Source: Caecitellus pseudoparvulus (Eukaryota > Bigyra: Bicosoecida). From it: DNA of 64,000 nt. A model generated the notes under the pieces. It made no database searches. It was given only the letters and a program-made list of their open reading frames with translations, and had not been told where the DNA came from. Both the position numbers and the translations under genes were made by a program. The DNA is taken from positions 496,001-560,000 of the forward strand of contig CBFFRQ010000057.1 of the NCBI GenBank assembly GCA_965644315.1, in the 5' to 3' direction. Shown piece after piece: positions 54,701 through 64,000 of the stretch. Every line of letters starts with the position of its first letter. Positions within the stretch are counted from its first letter, which is position 1.

Positions 54701-57700
54701 CGTGTTGGTCATGCCGATGACTGGCCGAGGGCGGCTGCTCTGAGCATTGACCTGCGCGACGAAGCCATCAGCCCCCTCCGCTGACCCATCCGTGATGATC
54801 CAGGCCTTGCCATCTCCAGCTGCCGCCGCTACCTCCCGGACCAGGTCACGCGTGGCAGAGCCAAGGCGCCCAGCGCGTTGGTCCTGGCTGTCCACCACAC
54901 TGATGAGGGTGCTGGGCACGTCCATGCCAAACAGTGGGGACAACTTGGACTTGCCGTGGCCGAGAGGCATGCCTTGCGCGTCAGCCGCGTGGCTGGCCCC
55001 CCAGTCTGAGCCGATCAGCCACAGGAACAACTGCCTCACGTTGCACCGTGGCCCCACTCGCACAAACGGCACCCACGAGGTGATGAGCCCTGCCACAGTT
55101 GGGTCTGCCACGCCGCGCCGGCCGTCAGCGATGTGGCTGGCCCAGCCGTCTGCCAGGTGGCTGGAAGCCGACTGCAAGCTGTCGGAGATGAAGCTGTCAT
55201 CCAGGAAGGGGATGCGGCCCCAAGCCAGGACACCCGGAGGGGGCGGCGGCAGCGGGGGCAGCTCCACCGTGGACCCCTGGCCATCCGCATACCGCACCTT
55301 AGCACCGGCTGATGCTCGCAGGGCGTAACGGGGCAGGGGAAGACCTGTCCCAGCCTCCCCATGGTGGGGCGTCAGGTGCAGGGCGGTGCACACTGGGTCC
55401 TCCCGCAGCCTGCTGATGGTGGTCGCAGGCAGGGAGCCCGCCACTGCCTGCTTGCTGCGCAGGAGGCGCACTTGCTGCGCGTCTGCGGCATGCCGCCCCG
55501 TCAGCACGTGGGACACCCGCGCGCCGCGCTTGAACAAGAGGGAGGCGACCAGGTGTGGGAAGCATGGCAGCGGCACCGGGAGGGGCGTGCCCAGAGAAGC
55601 CTCGGGCACGGCCTTTAGTGCCCTTGCCACGAGGAGGGGCACGGGGCTGCCATCCACGGCTTGCCGACCGCCTGCATGAGCAAGGCGCTGCCTGCCGCCC
55701 CCTTCTCCTGGAAGGTGCGCAGGCAGCTGCAGCGTCACGGTGAACGGAGCACCCAAGGACACGCTCACCGCTGCGTCGTGGTGCAGTGCGATGCCCATGG
55801 GGTGGGCAGCAGTGTCCAGCAGCTCCATGGGGTCTGCCACGGCGTGGGCCTGCCCCCCATGCACAGCTGACACCAGGTCCTGCTCAAAGCCCCTAGCAGC
55901 AGCGGCGGTGTACACGTTGTCTGCAGAGGTGGCGAGGAAGGATAGCTGGCTGGCGTCAAAGCCAGAATCCAGGAGGAAGCGCAGCGTGCTGAGGCGGCTG
56001 GCGTGCTGCTTCTCCAGCTCGCCTTCCGCTCTGGTGGTTACTGGCACGACAAGGAAGGGCGACGGCTGCGTCGCTGCAGCAGGCTGCTCCGCTGACGTGG
56101 CTACCCGCGCGCCTGGCCCCCCCCTCCCTTTGCCCAGCGTCGCGACGAGGGAGTTCGTGACTTCCAGGAGCCGCCCCCACAGTGCTGACTGCACCCGGGT
56201 CGGCAGAAGGCTGCTCAGGATGCGGTGGAAGCGCACATCCGAAGGCAGTGGGCGGAAGACGACCAACTGCACCTGCACCTGCAGCGCCTCTTGCAGGGCC
56301 TGGGCCGCGTTGGGGGCTCCAGGCGGCGGCAGAGGGCTCATGGGGGTGATGACGGGGATAGCTTGGGGGGGGATGTCTGGGAACATGTCAACATCGTCCA
56401 GGGATGCCAAATACCGCGCGATGCCCCAGTTGCCCGTGCGGAAGGCAATGCTGAGGGCAGAGTCCCCGCTCACCGCCGACCGCACGTTCACGTTGGCACC
56501 CGCCACCTCCACCATGTAGCGTACGAGGGACACCGGCGCACCCCCTGCCATCCCACACACATGCATGAGGGCCGTCCAGTGCTCGGTGCTCGGACCCAGC
56601 AGCCCTGCTGCCTGCTGGTCCAGGCTGCGAAGTTGGTGTTCCAACAGGGCCAGAGGCGCTCCCACCTCGTCGGCAGCACTCTCAAGCCGTGCTGCAAAGG
56701 GTTGGCTCAGTCGCACGGCGATTTGACGGTGCACGGCCTTGGGGAAGAGGGGTTCGGATGGGTCCAGGCCGGCACCCCCCGGCACCCCAGCCGAGTGCGC
56801 GAACGCCTGGCAGCCCGCAGCCAGCAGCGCTCGAGCTGCTCGGATGCGAGCTGCCAGGACTGTCAGGGCATCACTCGGCTTTACTGCTGCGGTGGTGGGC
56901 TGGTGCAGGGGGGGGGCACCAACCTCCCCCTCGCCTGCCAACGCCAGCTCTGTCGCTGCCTCTCCCGGGGCAGGTGAGTGTACCAGCCACGACGCCAGCT
57001 CGGTGTGGGCACCAGTGGAGTCGTGCCCGACGGCCCCTTTGAAGCCCTCTAACAGCCGGCGCACCCGGCGCTGTGACGCCTTCTCCAGCGTCGCGTCCAT
57101 GCGCGCAGCCACTGTGCGGTTTGGGAGGGCCCCCGCCATTCCCTCGTCCAACAGCCCCTGCAGCTGCCCCAGCACCTCTGACGTGCTCACGAACTCCCAC
57201 GCGCTAAGCAATTGGTGCACGATGTCTTTGTGGCCGGAGCGGGCGGCGTGGTACAGAGGCCCCCGGCCATGAGAATCCTGGTGAGCCATACCGCTGCCCT
57301 TCCACGACAGGGGCACTCGCCCCCCAGCGCCGCCGCCGCCGCTGGTCTGCCGAGAGGGCGAGCCGGGCACCTCCGCGCTACTGGCGCCGCCGTCTTGGTC
57401 ATCTGCCGCCGCCACATACATGGTGTGCACGTCGGACGGGAAGAAATCTACTTGTGGGTCGGAGTACACATAGAAATCGAGCAGTTCCTGCACCGCCTCC
57501 TCGTGACCCCCCCTGCAAGCCGCGATGAGGGGGGTCTGCAGTCGCGGGGGCGTGTGGTCCGTCATGGGCGACGTGGCCATGTGGTTGGCTGTCAAGTACA
57601 ACCGTCTATACAGCAGGGGCAGCATGTCGTGCAGTGCGGCCGCATCCCCTGCCGCTGCAGCAGCAGTCATAGCGTTCACCGCTTGCTGCCTCAAGGCGGC

Positions 57701-59229
57701 AATTTGACGCCGCACACCTGCACCTGACGAGGACCCCTCTGCCCGTGCGTCGCCAGACATAGATCCGCTCATGGAGTGCGCTATCGCTTCAAACTCTCCC
57801 TGCGCCGCTTCCAGTGCATCTGACTCACGCAGCGCGTCCTCTCCAGATTGCACGGCTGCCTTCAGGGCCGCCTGTCGTGCGCTCGACGCCATGGACTGTA
57901 GGAGGTCATTGCAGCCTTGCAACACCCCCATGCACTCGCGGATGAAGGGGTTCTCCTCCTCCTGTAGTCCGCCCTGCACACCACCGTGCAGGGCGGCCTG
58001 GCGGGCAGCCATGTCCAGGCCCAATGTGCCCATCTGCAGAGAGGGGATGCGGCAGGAGCCGCCGCCCCCGCCACCGTCCTCCCCACTCGCATCGCTGCCC
58101 GCCTGGTCGTCAGAGTCGGAGCCATGCCTCGAGGTGTCACCATTTCCCTGCCGCCGCAGGGATGCCGCGTGTGACGCGCGCATGCTCTCCGCACGAGCCT
58201 GCTCTCGACACAGCAGCATGCTGCGAGCCGCGACCTCGCTCGTGCCGTCTAGGCGGTCTGTGCCGAGGAAAAGGCCGCGCAGGGACGTGTTGGACTTCAC
58301 GCCCCCGCACAGGTCCACAGTTCCCTTGGACCCCAGCTCCGTATAGGACACACTCAGGTGTTGCAGGTGGCGGTTCGTCACCAGCATGCTGCCCAGCGCT
58401 GCACCGCTAGCAGGCCCCAAGCAGTTACTAGAGAGACGCAGGCGCTCCAGGGTGTTATTGTAGCGAAGGGCCTGGCACATGGCACCCACTCCACTGTCCC
58501 CTAGCCTATTCCCCGTCAGCAGGAGCTCCCGCACACCCCCTCGACGGATACGGGGTGGGGCCCGCTTGCTGCCCTCCTGACAACTGGGGTGGGCTAGCAG
58601 CAGGCATAAGGATGGGACAACATCCGCTGAGAGCTGGTTTCCATCCAGCTGCAGAGAGCTGGTGCCGCTGAGCCCTCCTGAGTATGCAATGGCGGCGGCC
58701 GCGGCACAAATGAAGAGGCCTGGTGGTGGCCAGCAGTTGGTCACAGCCAGTGTGGATGGAGCAAAGGGAGACCCCAGGGCCTGCCAAGCAAGAGAGGTGC
58801 TGGCAGGTGGCAGTTCGCAGCGTTGAAAGCGCAGCATTTCAAGCCTGTGGCGGAGGGGCATGGGTGGTCTGTGTGAGAAAGCGAGCTGGCAGAGCGGTGC
58901 CTGGCCGCGACGCACGATGCAAGGCTCCTGTCTGATGCGCAGGCGGCGTTTCGGGTGCACACAGCATGCAGCACTGCATCCACCAGCTGCGAGGGGCTGT
59001 GATCGGGCCCTCGCAAGGCCCCGACGATGGACAGCTCCGCCAGCGTGCGGGGCAGCGGGGCCAGCTGCAGCTGCTCAACGAGCTCTTGCTGGAACGCGAG
59101 CGACTTGACTCGAAAGAGCAGGGTGCTGGCTGAGGCTTCATATTGCACATGTTTAGGGAACTTGTCAGCGAAGGCTTCCCATGACGCATGCAGCAGCATG
59201 TGCGCGGGGGCGTCCTGGCTTCCTGACAT
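45794..59229 (-). CDS. Giant LRR-ankyrin-SAM-pseudokinase TRP-like channel
   Basis: Exon 2 (45794-58868) is a 13-kb open frame. Exon 1 starts at 59229 (MSGSQDAPAHMLLHASWEAF) and ends at 58916 (GTGCGT, 47-nt intron) or 58961 (GTGCAC, 92-nt intron); both keep phase and give 4462 or 4447 residues. Approximate order: leucine-rich repeats 160-310 (ELLLTGNRLGDSGVGAM); ankyrin repeats ~547, 647 and 870-930 (TPLIAACRGGHEEAVQELL); a possible TRPM-like LSDAT segment 1456-1490 (AWIITDGSAEGADGF); SAM 2882-2944; kinase-like domain 3390-3750; TRP-like channel 3997-4294. The kinase domain has VLHCDLCSANVLL and SDVYAFGVLLWEMCTGG, but HCD for HRD, ANLGN for DFG and no clear VAIK Lys, so a pseudokinase is likely. 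The channel has ~6 helices, a pore-like loop and ILLNILIAVLGDSYQ in S6. Confidence 0.82.
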
Positions 59230-59445
59230 GGCAAGCTCAAAATCCGCACTGCACGCGCCCCTACAAGTGCCTGCCCCCTCAGACTTGGGGCGGCTACGCC
59301 GGGTCCACTACTGCGCTGGTCCGCAGCAACTGACGTGCATGACACTTGCATTAAATTTTCACCCTGGTGGTGGTTGTCGGGTTTGACTTGAAGTCACCCT
59401 TGAGACCCAGGCAGCGAAGGGAATGCATCATCTGGGACCGGGGCA

Positions 59446-60977
59446 CTATCCACGGCCCCCTCCCCACCAGAAGCTCACAGAAATGGACGCTGTCTCAGCA
59501 CGCACGTGGTGCCACCAGCCAGGGGGGATGTACAACATTTCACCGGGCTGCAAGTGCACGTAGGTGCAGCTCAAGCCAGGCGCACGTGCACCGCTCCCAT
59601 GCCCCGGCTCCTGCTGCCTCGAATATGGCGCCAAAGTGGCAGTGTTCCACGCCGCCCCACCACATGACGTCAGCGCTGATGAAGCGGTGGGGGGTAGTAA
59701 AAGCACAGTCTTGCAGCCAGCCACCTGCGCGAGAAGGTTGTGTGGCTCGTCAAAGTGCAGGTTGGAGGTGGTGCCTGCCGGCCCCAGCCAGATTTGCTGC
59801 AGCACCTCTGTGTCGCCGTAGCCGCTGACTGTGCGTGGGTGCCACCAGTGCTCTCCCACGCGTACTTCAGGGGCTCCTCCATGAGGCTTCACGCTGTGGT
59901 CACTGTCTGCCCGAGCACGCTTTGCAGCTGGCGGCTGCAGGTGGTGCAGTAAGGCGAGGTCAGGGATGGGAGCAGCCGACTGCAGGGAGGGCACTTGCTG
60001 CACCAGGCAGTGCTGGGCGAGATATTTGATGGGTACGCGCGGCTTTGCGTGGGGACAGGCGTCTGCTGCACACATTTGACCCAGCACAGCAGACGTGGGC
60101 TGTAGGCGCTGCGACCACCCCTCCGCCATGTACGAAGCCCCCTCCTCCACCGGCACAGTTCTGTGCCCCAGCAGTGCATGCCAGAACCTTAGCGAGTGCC
60201 ATTTACCTTGTTGAAAGGCCGGCCAGTGGCCCATGCTGCCCCGGACGACAGCCGGCGCCCCAGCTGCAAGGCAGCGAGATTGGAACTCCAGCGCAGTCGG
60301 GGAGTGCAAGACGGCCACAGGAGAGATCGAGCCTCCCAGCAGTCCAATTGGCAGTGGCCAGTGTGAACAGGTGCAGTGCGCATTCAGGGTGCAGCTGCAG
60401 CTGCATGGGGCCGCAGGGGGCGGCAGGGCTTCCACCAGGCTCTGGGCTACCTCAGCGTCCAGTGCATGCCCCAGCATGCATGCGACATCCAAGGCCTGGA
60501 AAATCGAAAGAAGGGACTGCTCTGGAATGGAACTATCTTTAGACAGTGAAGACAACTGAATGCACACGCGTAGCCTTGCAAACAGGCTGTACAAGTGCCT
60601 CCAACCGGGATGCACCTCCTTCCAATTACCGCAGTGCAGCGCATTCCACGCACATTGCTGCAGGCGGCACAGGGCCGGAAGAAACTGCAGCAATTTGCCT
60701 GTCTCTGCTTGCATAATGTCATTGCTGAGGGTTTGGATGTCGGACAGGCACGCAGCACAACCAGGACCTGAAATACAAGGAAGGCGAGCAGGTACACGCA
60801 CGGCGAGCAGGTGTCCATGCAGCAATGCTCACCTGCCCCGTCACACAGCGCCTGCAAGGGCCCATGAACTCGAGCCGCATGAAGGTCTCGTTCCAAGACA
60901 CTGACTGCTCTTCTCCTTGCCAAGCCCAGGTCGCGGCAGCCTGCCTCCTTCCCGTCTGCCGGCAGCTCGGCAGCCAT
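59446..60977 (-). CDS. JmjC oxygenase of the JMJD5/KDM8 type
   Basis: Exon 1 60833-60977 (MAAELPADGKEAGCRD) and exon 2 59446-60767, 488 residues, intron 65 nt. The N-terminal half is helical. The JmjC domain covers ~230-488: GAPAVVRGSMGHWPAF, IWLGPAGTTSNLHFDEPHN with the iron-binding HxD (~390), LLAQVAGCKTVLLLPP, LQPGEMLYIPPGWWHHVRA with the distal His (~468) and SISVSFWW at the end. This matches JMJD5/KDM8, an Fe(II)/2-oxoglutarate oxygenase reported to hydroxylate Arg residues and also described as a histone demethylase or protease. Iron ligands are intact. The TTG-initiated longer frame upstream was not used. Divergent from the next plus-strand gene. Confidence 0.88.
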
Positions 60978-61564
60978 GTGTCTCCGCAGCAACCTCACGG
61001 CCAACGTTTGCCAAGTCAACAGTCGCCCTGGTGCCCAAGGTGTGGACCCCCAGAGAGTCGAGGGCGTCCAAGATGCCTACGATGGCGTTAGGAGTGCTGA
61101 TCACCGCAAAATTGTGAAAAGAATCATGGATGTGACAAGAAAGTGCGCTGTCGAGAAGAAGGCGAACGCTTTGCGCAAGCACCAAAATGAATCCTGCTCC
61201 TTTCCAATGACAACACAATCCTAGCCGATGGATGACCGACCCTCTAAAAAGAGGATGCCATGAAAGCCATGCCAAGACTGTGGAGGCTTTTCTCGTTCAC
61301 TGGCTTGCGTCGATGGAGCCAGTCAGCGGCGCAGCTGGCTCCTCACCCGTTGCCAAGCAGACCAGCCATCCAAGCATGCCTGTCACAGCCAGCCTGCTGA
61401 GAGGGGTACAGCTAAGTGACAGGGTCTTGGGAGTATTGGGTTTTATCCTTGGCAGCGTGTTGTTTTGGTATGAGCGTGATAGTCGGTGTGTTGGCGACGC
61501 GTTGTGGTTGTCATTTGTGGCGCGTCATGGACCAATTTCCGCATGCAGCTCCCCTGCACAGTTG
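60978..61564. other. Divergent intergenic region between JMJD5-like and an unknown gene
   Basis: About 590 bases. The plus frame from 61232 (or ATG 61311) is open across the right part, so the next gene may start earlier than annotated. An ATTTCCGCA element at 61535 argues for the later start. Confidence 0.4.
61535..61543 (+). promoter_or_regulatory. ATTTCCGCA element upstream of the unknown gene at 61565
   Basis: GGACCAATTTCCGCATGCAG lies 21 bases before ATG 61565 in sense orientation. If it marks transcription starts, the in-frame ATGs at 61232 and 61311 would not be used. Confidence 0.4.
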
Positions 61565-62521
61565 ATGGTGGGAGCAGACCGGGCCTGTCGCCTGACCCAG
61601 TGGAGCGAACTGCTGTCATGGATCACCGTCCGCATTTCATGGCCCGGCAGTAACGAAGAAGTTACTGCTGAGGGTCTGAGAGAAGTCGTCAGTGCGCTAC
61701 TGGCGTTGCTTGGCAGCACTGTTGCTGCATCCAACCCGGCACGCCGACGGGAGCGCAGTACCTACCGCCTGGTAGCGGCGCTAAGGTTGGCCAAACATTG
61801 CAACTGGTCGCAGTCTCCCCGCGTTGCTCAAGGAAAGCTCCCCCTCCGCACAGGGGCATTCAGCAGCAGCGCCGCTTGCAACCGAAGCGTTGCAAGCGGC
61901 GAGCACAGCAGCCACAAAAGTCATAGCAGCCACAGCAGCCACAGCAGCGGCTATTCAAGCTCGAGTGCTCCAGGCGCCCACCTGCCTGCTCCCCGCACCA
62001 TGGCAGAGTTCATTGCCCGGCGTCGCTGTGCCAGTGGGGGCGCCCCCCTGTCCTTGACCAGCCTGCGCGAGGGTGCAGCAATGTGCATGGATGCATGGAG
62101 AATGGAGGCCCTGAAGGTTGCACACAGTCCTCAAGTGCCGTTGACTGTGCCGGAAGGCAGTCCCAAGGCCCCCTCGGGCGGCAGGCTTGTTCGTGCCAAA
62201 GAGCTGGTGCCCGCGCTGGCCATGCTTTCACCGTCACCGCCCAGGAGGCGGGTGGGCAACGCTGGCTTCTCGTGGCAGGCAGGGAGTGTAACGTCTAGAG
62301 CGCCAGTCAGGCCGGGCAAGGACGAATGTGGAGCGCCTCAACTGCCTTGTGATGTGGGTGCCACGGCGGACGTCACCCAGAACTCAGACATTTCCTGGGC
62401 AGTAAGCTCGACACGCAGCAGTAGGTGCTTGTCTTCTTGCTCTCATATCTCCAATGTGATGCAGGGGCATGACAAGGAGGACGTTGACTCCCCAGGAAGC
62501 CCGGCCTTGATGTTCTTGTAG
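61565..62521 (+). CDS. Unknown Ser/His-rich protein
   Basis: Single exon, 318 residues from ATG 61565 (MVGADRACRLTQWSELLSW); 429 residues if the in-frame ATG at 61232 is used. The N-terminal ~90 residues look folded (ITVRISWPGSNEEVTAEGLR, EVVSALLALLGSTVAA). Then comes a Ser/His repeat segment, followed by a Pro/Ser-rich part with MAEFIARRRC and a Cys/Ser-rich end. No family recognised. The later start is preferred because of the promoter-like element just upstream, but nothing in the protein decides it. Confidence 0.5.
   Translation: MVGADRACRLTQWSELLSWITVRISWPGSNEEVTAEGLREVVSALLALLGSTVAASNPARRRERSTYRLVAALRLAKHCNWSQSPRVAQGKLPLRTGAFSSSAACNRSVASGEHSSHKSHSSHSSHSSGYSSSSAPGAHLPAPRTMAEFIARRRCASGGAPLSLTSLREGAAMCMDAWRMEALKVAHSPQVPLTVPEGSPKAPSGGRLVRAKELVPALAMLSPSPPRRRVGNAGFSWQAGSVTSRAPVRPGKDECGAPQLPCDVGATADVTQNSDISWAVSSTRSSRCLSSCSHISNVMQGHDKEDVDSPGSPALMFL
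61898..61965 (+). repeat. AGCCACAGC repeats coding Ser/His
   Basis: Imperfect AGCCACAGCAG-type units give HSSHKSHSSHSSHSSGYSSSS in the unknown protein. Confidence 0.7.
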
Positions 62522-62960
62522 CCGTGGCCTCTCTGCGCGCTGGTGCGATTGGCAATGTGTCGATGTGCAGCATGCGCATGCAGGCAATGCACTTTGTCCA
62601 GAGCGAGCGTGTGCGTACATCTGAGACTCTGTGGCTGGGAATGAGGGGTGCTTCGCCGGCGTTGCCTGTCTTCTTGAACGCGTTGAAAGCAAGGCTGCGC
62701 TGATGCATGCCTGAGCACAGCACGTAATCGTGACTGTGGAACAATTCGCAAGCTCATGGTGGCAATTGGATTTCCCACACAGGCGGCGCTAGTGTCCGAG
62801 CATCCCTTCCGCATGGTTGCAGGCCGACTCCCACCCCATCGCCGAGCCAGCCATAGTCCGCAGCATCACTGCCTCCTGCGACAGCGAGCATCTGCCGAGG
62901 CTCGCCCAGCTCCGGCTGACCAGGAGCACTCGCCCAACCACCCCGTACAGCAGCCTCTCC
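62522..62960. other. Intergenic region or unresolved 5' part of CLASP
   Basis: About 440 bases. A plus frame from ~62820 reads ADSHPIAEPAIVRSITASCD into the CLASP exon but has no in-frame ATG before 62961; it may belong to a further 5' exon of CLASP. Confidence 0.4.
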
Positions 62961-64000
62961 ATGTCTCTTGTTTCGTTTGCAGACACCCTAGGCAAGGGGG
63001 GTGAGTGCTCGCTGGCGTTGGGCCGCTCAACGGCAGCTGCCAAGTCCACGCCTGCCTTGAACGCCTGCACACGCCACCATTGCCCACGCAGACACTCGTG
63101 CACGGCTGAAAGTAATTGGGGAAATCGTAGGGCACTTCGAGCAGCATGACATTTTCATGGTGAGCCTGCCCGTGGGGTGCAGCCCTTGCCTGCGTCAAGT
63201 GCATTTCCCCGCCTGAGAAAGCACAGGATGGAGATTGCCATGACCTCCTGCTGCGCCTATGCGAGTCAGTCAACGACAACAACCCCAAGGTTGCATCAGG
63301 TGCAGTGTCATCCCTCCAACTAGCTGTTGAGCAGGTAAGCAAGGCGCAGGTCTGCCTGCTCCATTTTCCGCACACACGCTTCGGATTCACACACCCCGCT
63401 CCTCTCAGCTGGGGGCAGAAGTGGCACCCTTGAAGAACACTATGATTGATGCACTACTTACAGCCACCGGAAGCCAGAGAGAAACCGTCCGTGATGGGTC
63501 CTTGGAAGTCCTCATCTCGCTCATGCTGGCTCTCGGCATTCCCAGTGTGGTGGACGCCCGCTTCCGTGACCTGCACCGCTCTTCCAACATGAACTTGAGG
63601 GAGCAGCTGGCAGTGCTTTATGCCCGCATGTTGTTTGACGTCGTGCCCACGCTGGGAGATGGCCCCGCTGGGAACTTCGACTTCGGGCTTGTGCAGCGGC
63701 AGTGCGTGTCTCTTCTCTCGGACGGGGCATCGCGTGTGCGCGAGGCTGCGCTGGACGCCTTGGCCGTCATGACTGCCATGTACGGAGACGATATTGTGCA
63801 GCAGTTGCAAGGGGCGGGCGTCCGGCAGAGCCACTTGCAGACTGTGCAGCAGCGCGCAGCCGAGCTGCGGGAGGGCGAGGAGGAGGACGTTGCTCAGCCC
63901 GCCGCTGCTGCCGCTGCAGCAGCCTCCGCACCCCAGTTCCAACACGCCACGCTCCCCCCTGCAGCTTACGGACGCGCAGACCCCACTCCAGATTCCGAGC
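62961..64000 (+). CDS. CLASP-type TOG-domain protein (3' end cut by the window)
   Basis: Exons 62961-63000, 63092-63159, 63227-63334 and 63409-beyond 64000; introns 91, 67 and 74 nt, all phases agree. The protein reads MSLVSFADTLGKG, DTRARLKVIGEIVGHFEQHD, DGDCHDLLLRLCESVNDNNP, KVASGAVSSLQLAVEQLGAE, then LTATGSQRETVRDGSLEVLI and SLLSDGASRVREAALDALAV. This is a HEAT-type TOG domain of the CLASP family, which binds tubulin and promotes microtubule rescue at plus ends and kinetochores. Past the TOG comes an Ala/Pro-rich linker. The first ATG may not be the real start. The N-terminal TOG is complete; downstream TOGs lie outside the window. Confidence 0.75.

Noticed and set aside
63363-63374. ATTTTCCGCACA in a CLASP intron
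   Set aside because: It has one extra T relative to the 9-mer and lies inside an intron; not listed as an element.
1-64000. Bacterial or organelle origin, mobile elements, tRNA/rRNA genes and CRISPR
   Set aside because: Conserved proteins are interrupted by spliceosomal introns and are eukaryote-specific. I saw no transposase, integrase, terminal repeats, tRNA cloverleaf, rRNA or spaced direct-repeat array by reading; a dedicated RNA search was not possible.

Overview
This is nuclear DNA from a eukaryote. Conserved proteins are split by short spliceosomal introns, and the genes themselves are eukaryotic hallmarks: a U4/U6.U5 tri-snRNP protein, ESS2, METTL5, MOB1, a formin, VPS36 of ESCRT-II, a CTL choline-transporter-like protein, CLASP, a JMJD5-like oxygenase and a TRP-like channel. 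The DNA is strongly GC-rich with many G/C runs, genes are packed at about one per 2.3 kb, and introns are mostly 64-143 nt. That suits a small unicellular eukaryote with a compact genome, perhaps an alga. I cannot name the species or the lineage. No rRNA, tRNA, CRISPR array, transposon or viral gene was recognised.

Layout: 1-12.3 kb is a plus-strand run: a 5'-truncated GST-like protein, a low-complexity Gln/Met-rich protein, SNRNP27, METTL5, ESS2, phosphoglycerate dehydrogenase (serine synthesis) and a PIF1-family helicase. 12.3-22 kb: a PH/FH2 formin (minus), SLX9-like ribosome biogenesis factor (minus) head to head with MOB1 (plus), a secreted Sel1-repeat protein, a dienelactone hydrolase and a small ankyrin-like protein (all minus). 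22.2-35.6 kb: a 2361-residue MIB/HERC2-SPRY-kinase protein (plus), an F-box/kinase protein (minus) head to head with an NnrU/ICMT-like membrane protein (plus), a HEAT-repeat protein and ITPase (minus). 36-45.5 kb: an unknown protein (plus), VPS36 and a CTL transporter (minus), a 103-residue membrane protein (plus) and a CPA2-type cation/proton antiporter (minus). 45.8-59.2 kb is one giant minus-strand gene of about 4450 residues combining leucine-rich repeats, ankyrin repeats, a SAM domain, a degenerate kinase domain and a C-terminal TRP-like channel. 59.4-64 kb: JMJD5/KDM8 (minus), an unknown protein (plus) and the 5' part of CLASP (plus, cut by the window end).

Gene models were built by joining reading frames at GT-AG (once GC-AG) sites so that phase and protein similarity agree. 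They are predictions without transcript support. The strongest candidates for something new are the giant kinase-like channel, the antiporter carrying a lumenal cysteine-rich domain directly downstream of it, the multi-MIB/HERC2-SPRY-kinase protein, and a sense-oriented ATTTCCGCA element found just upstream of several start codons. Two spliceosome genes, SNRNP27 and ESS2, lie close together on the same strand with METTL5 between them.
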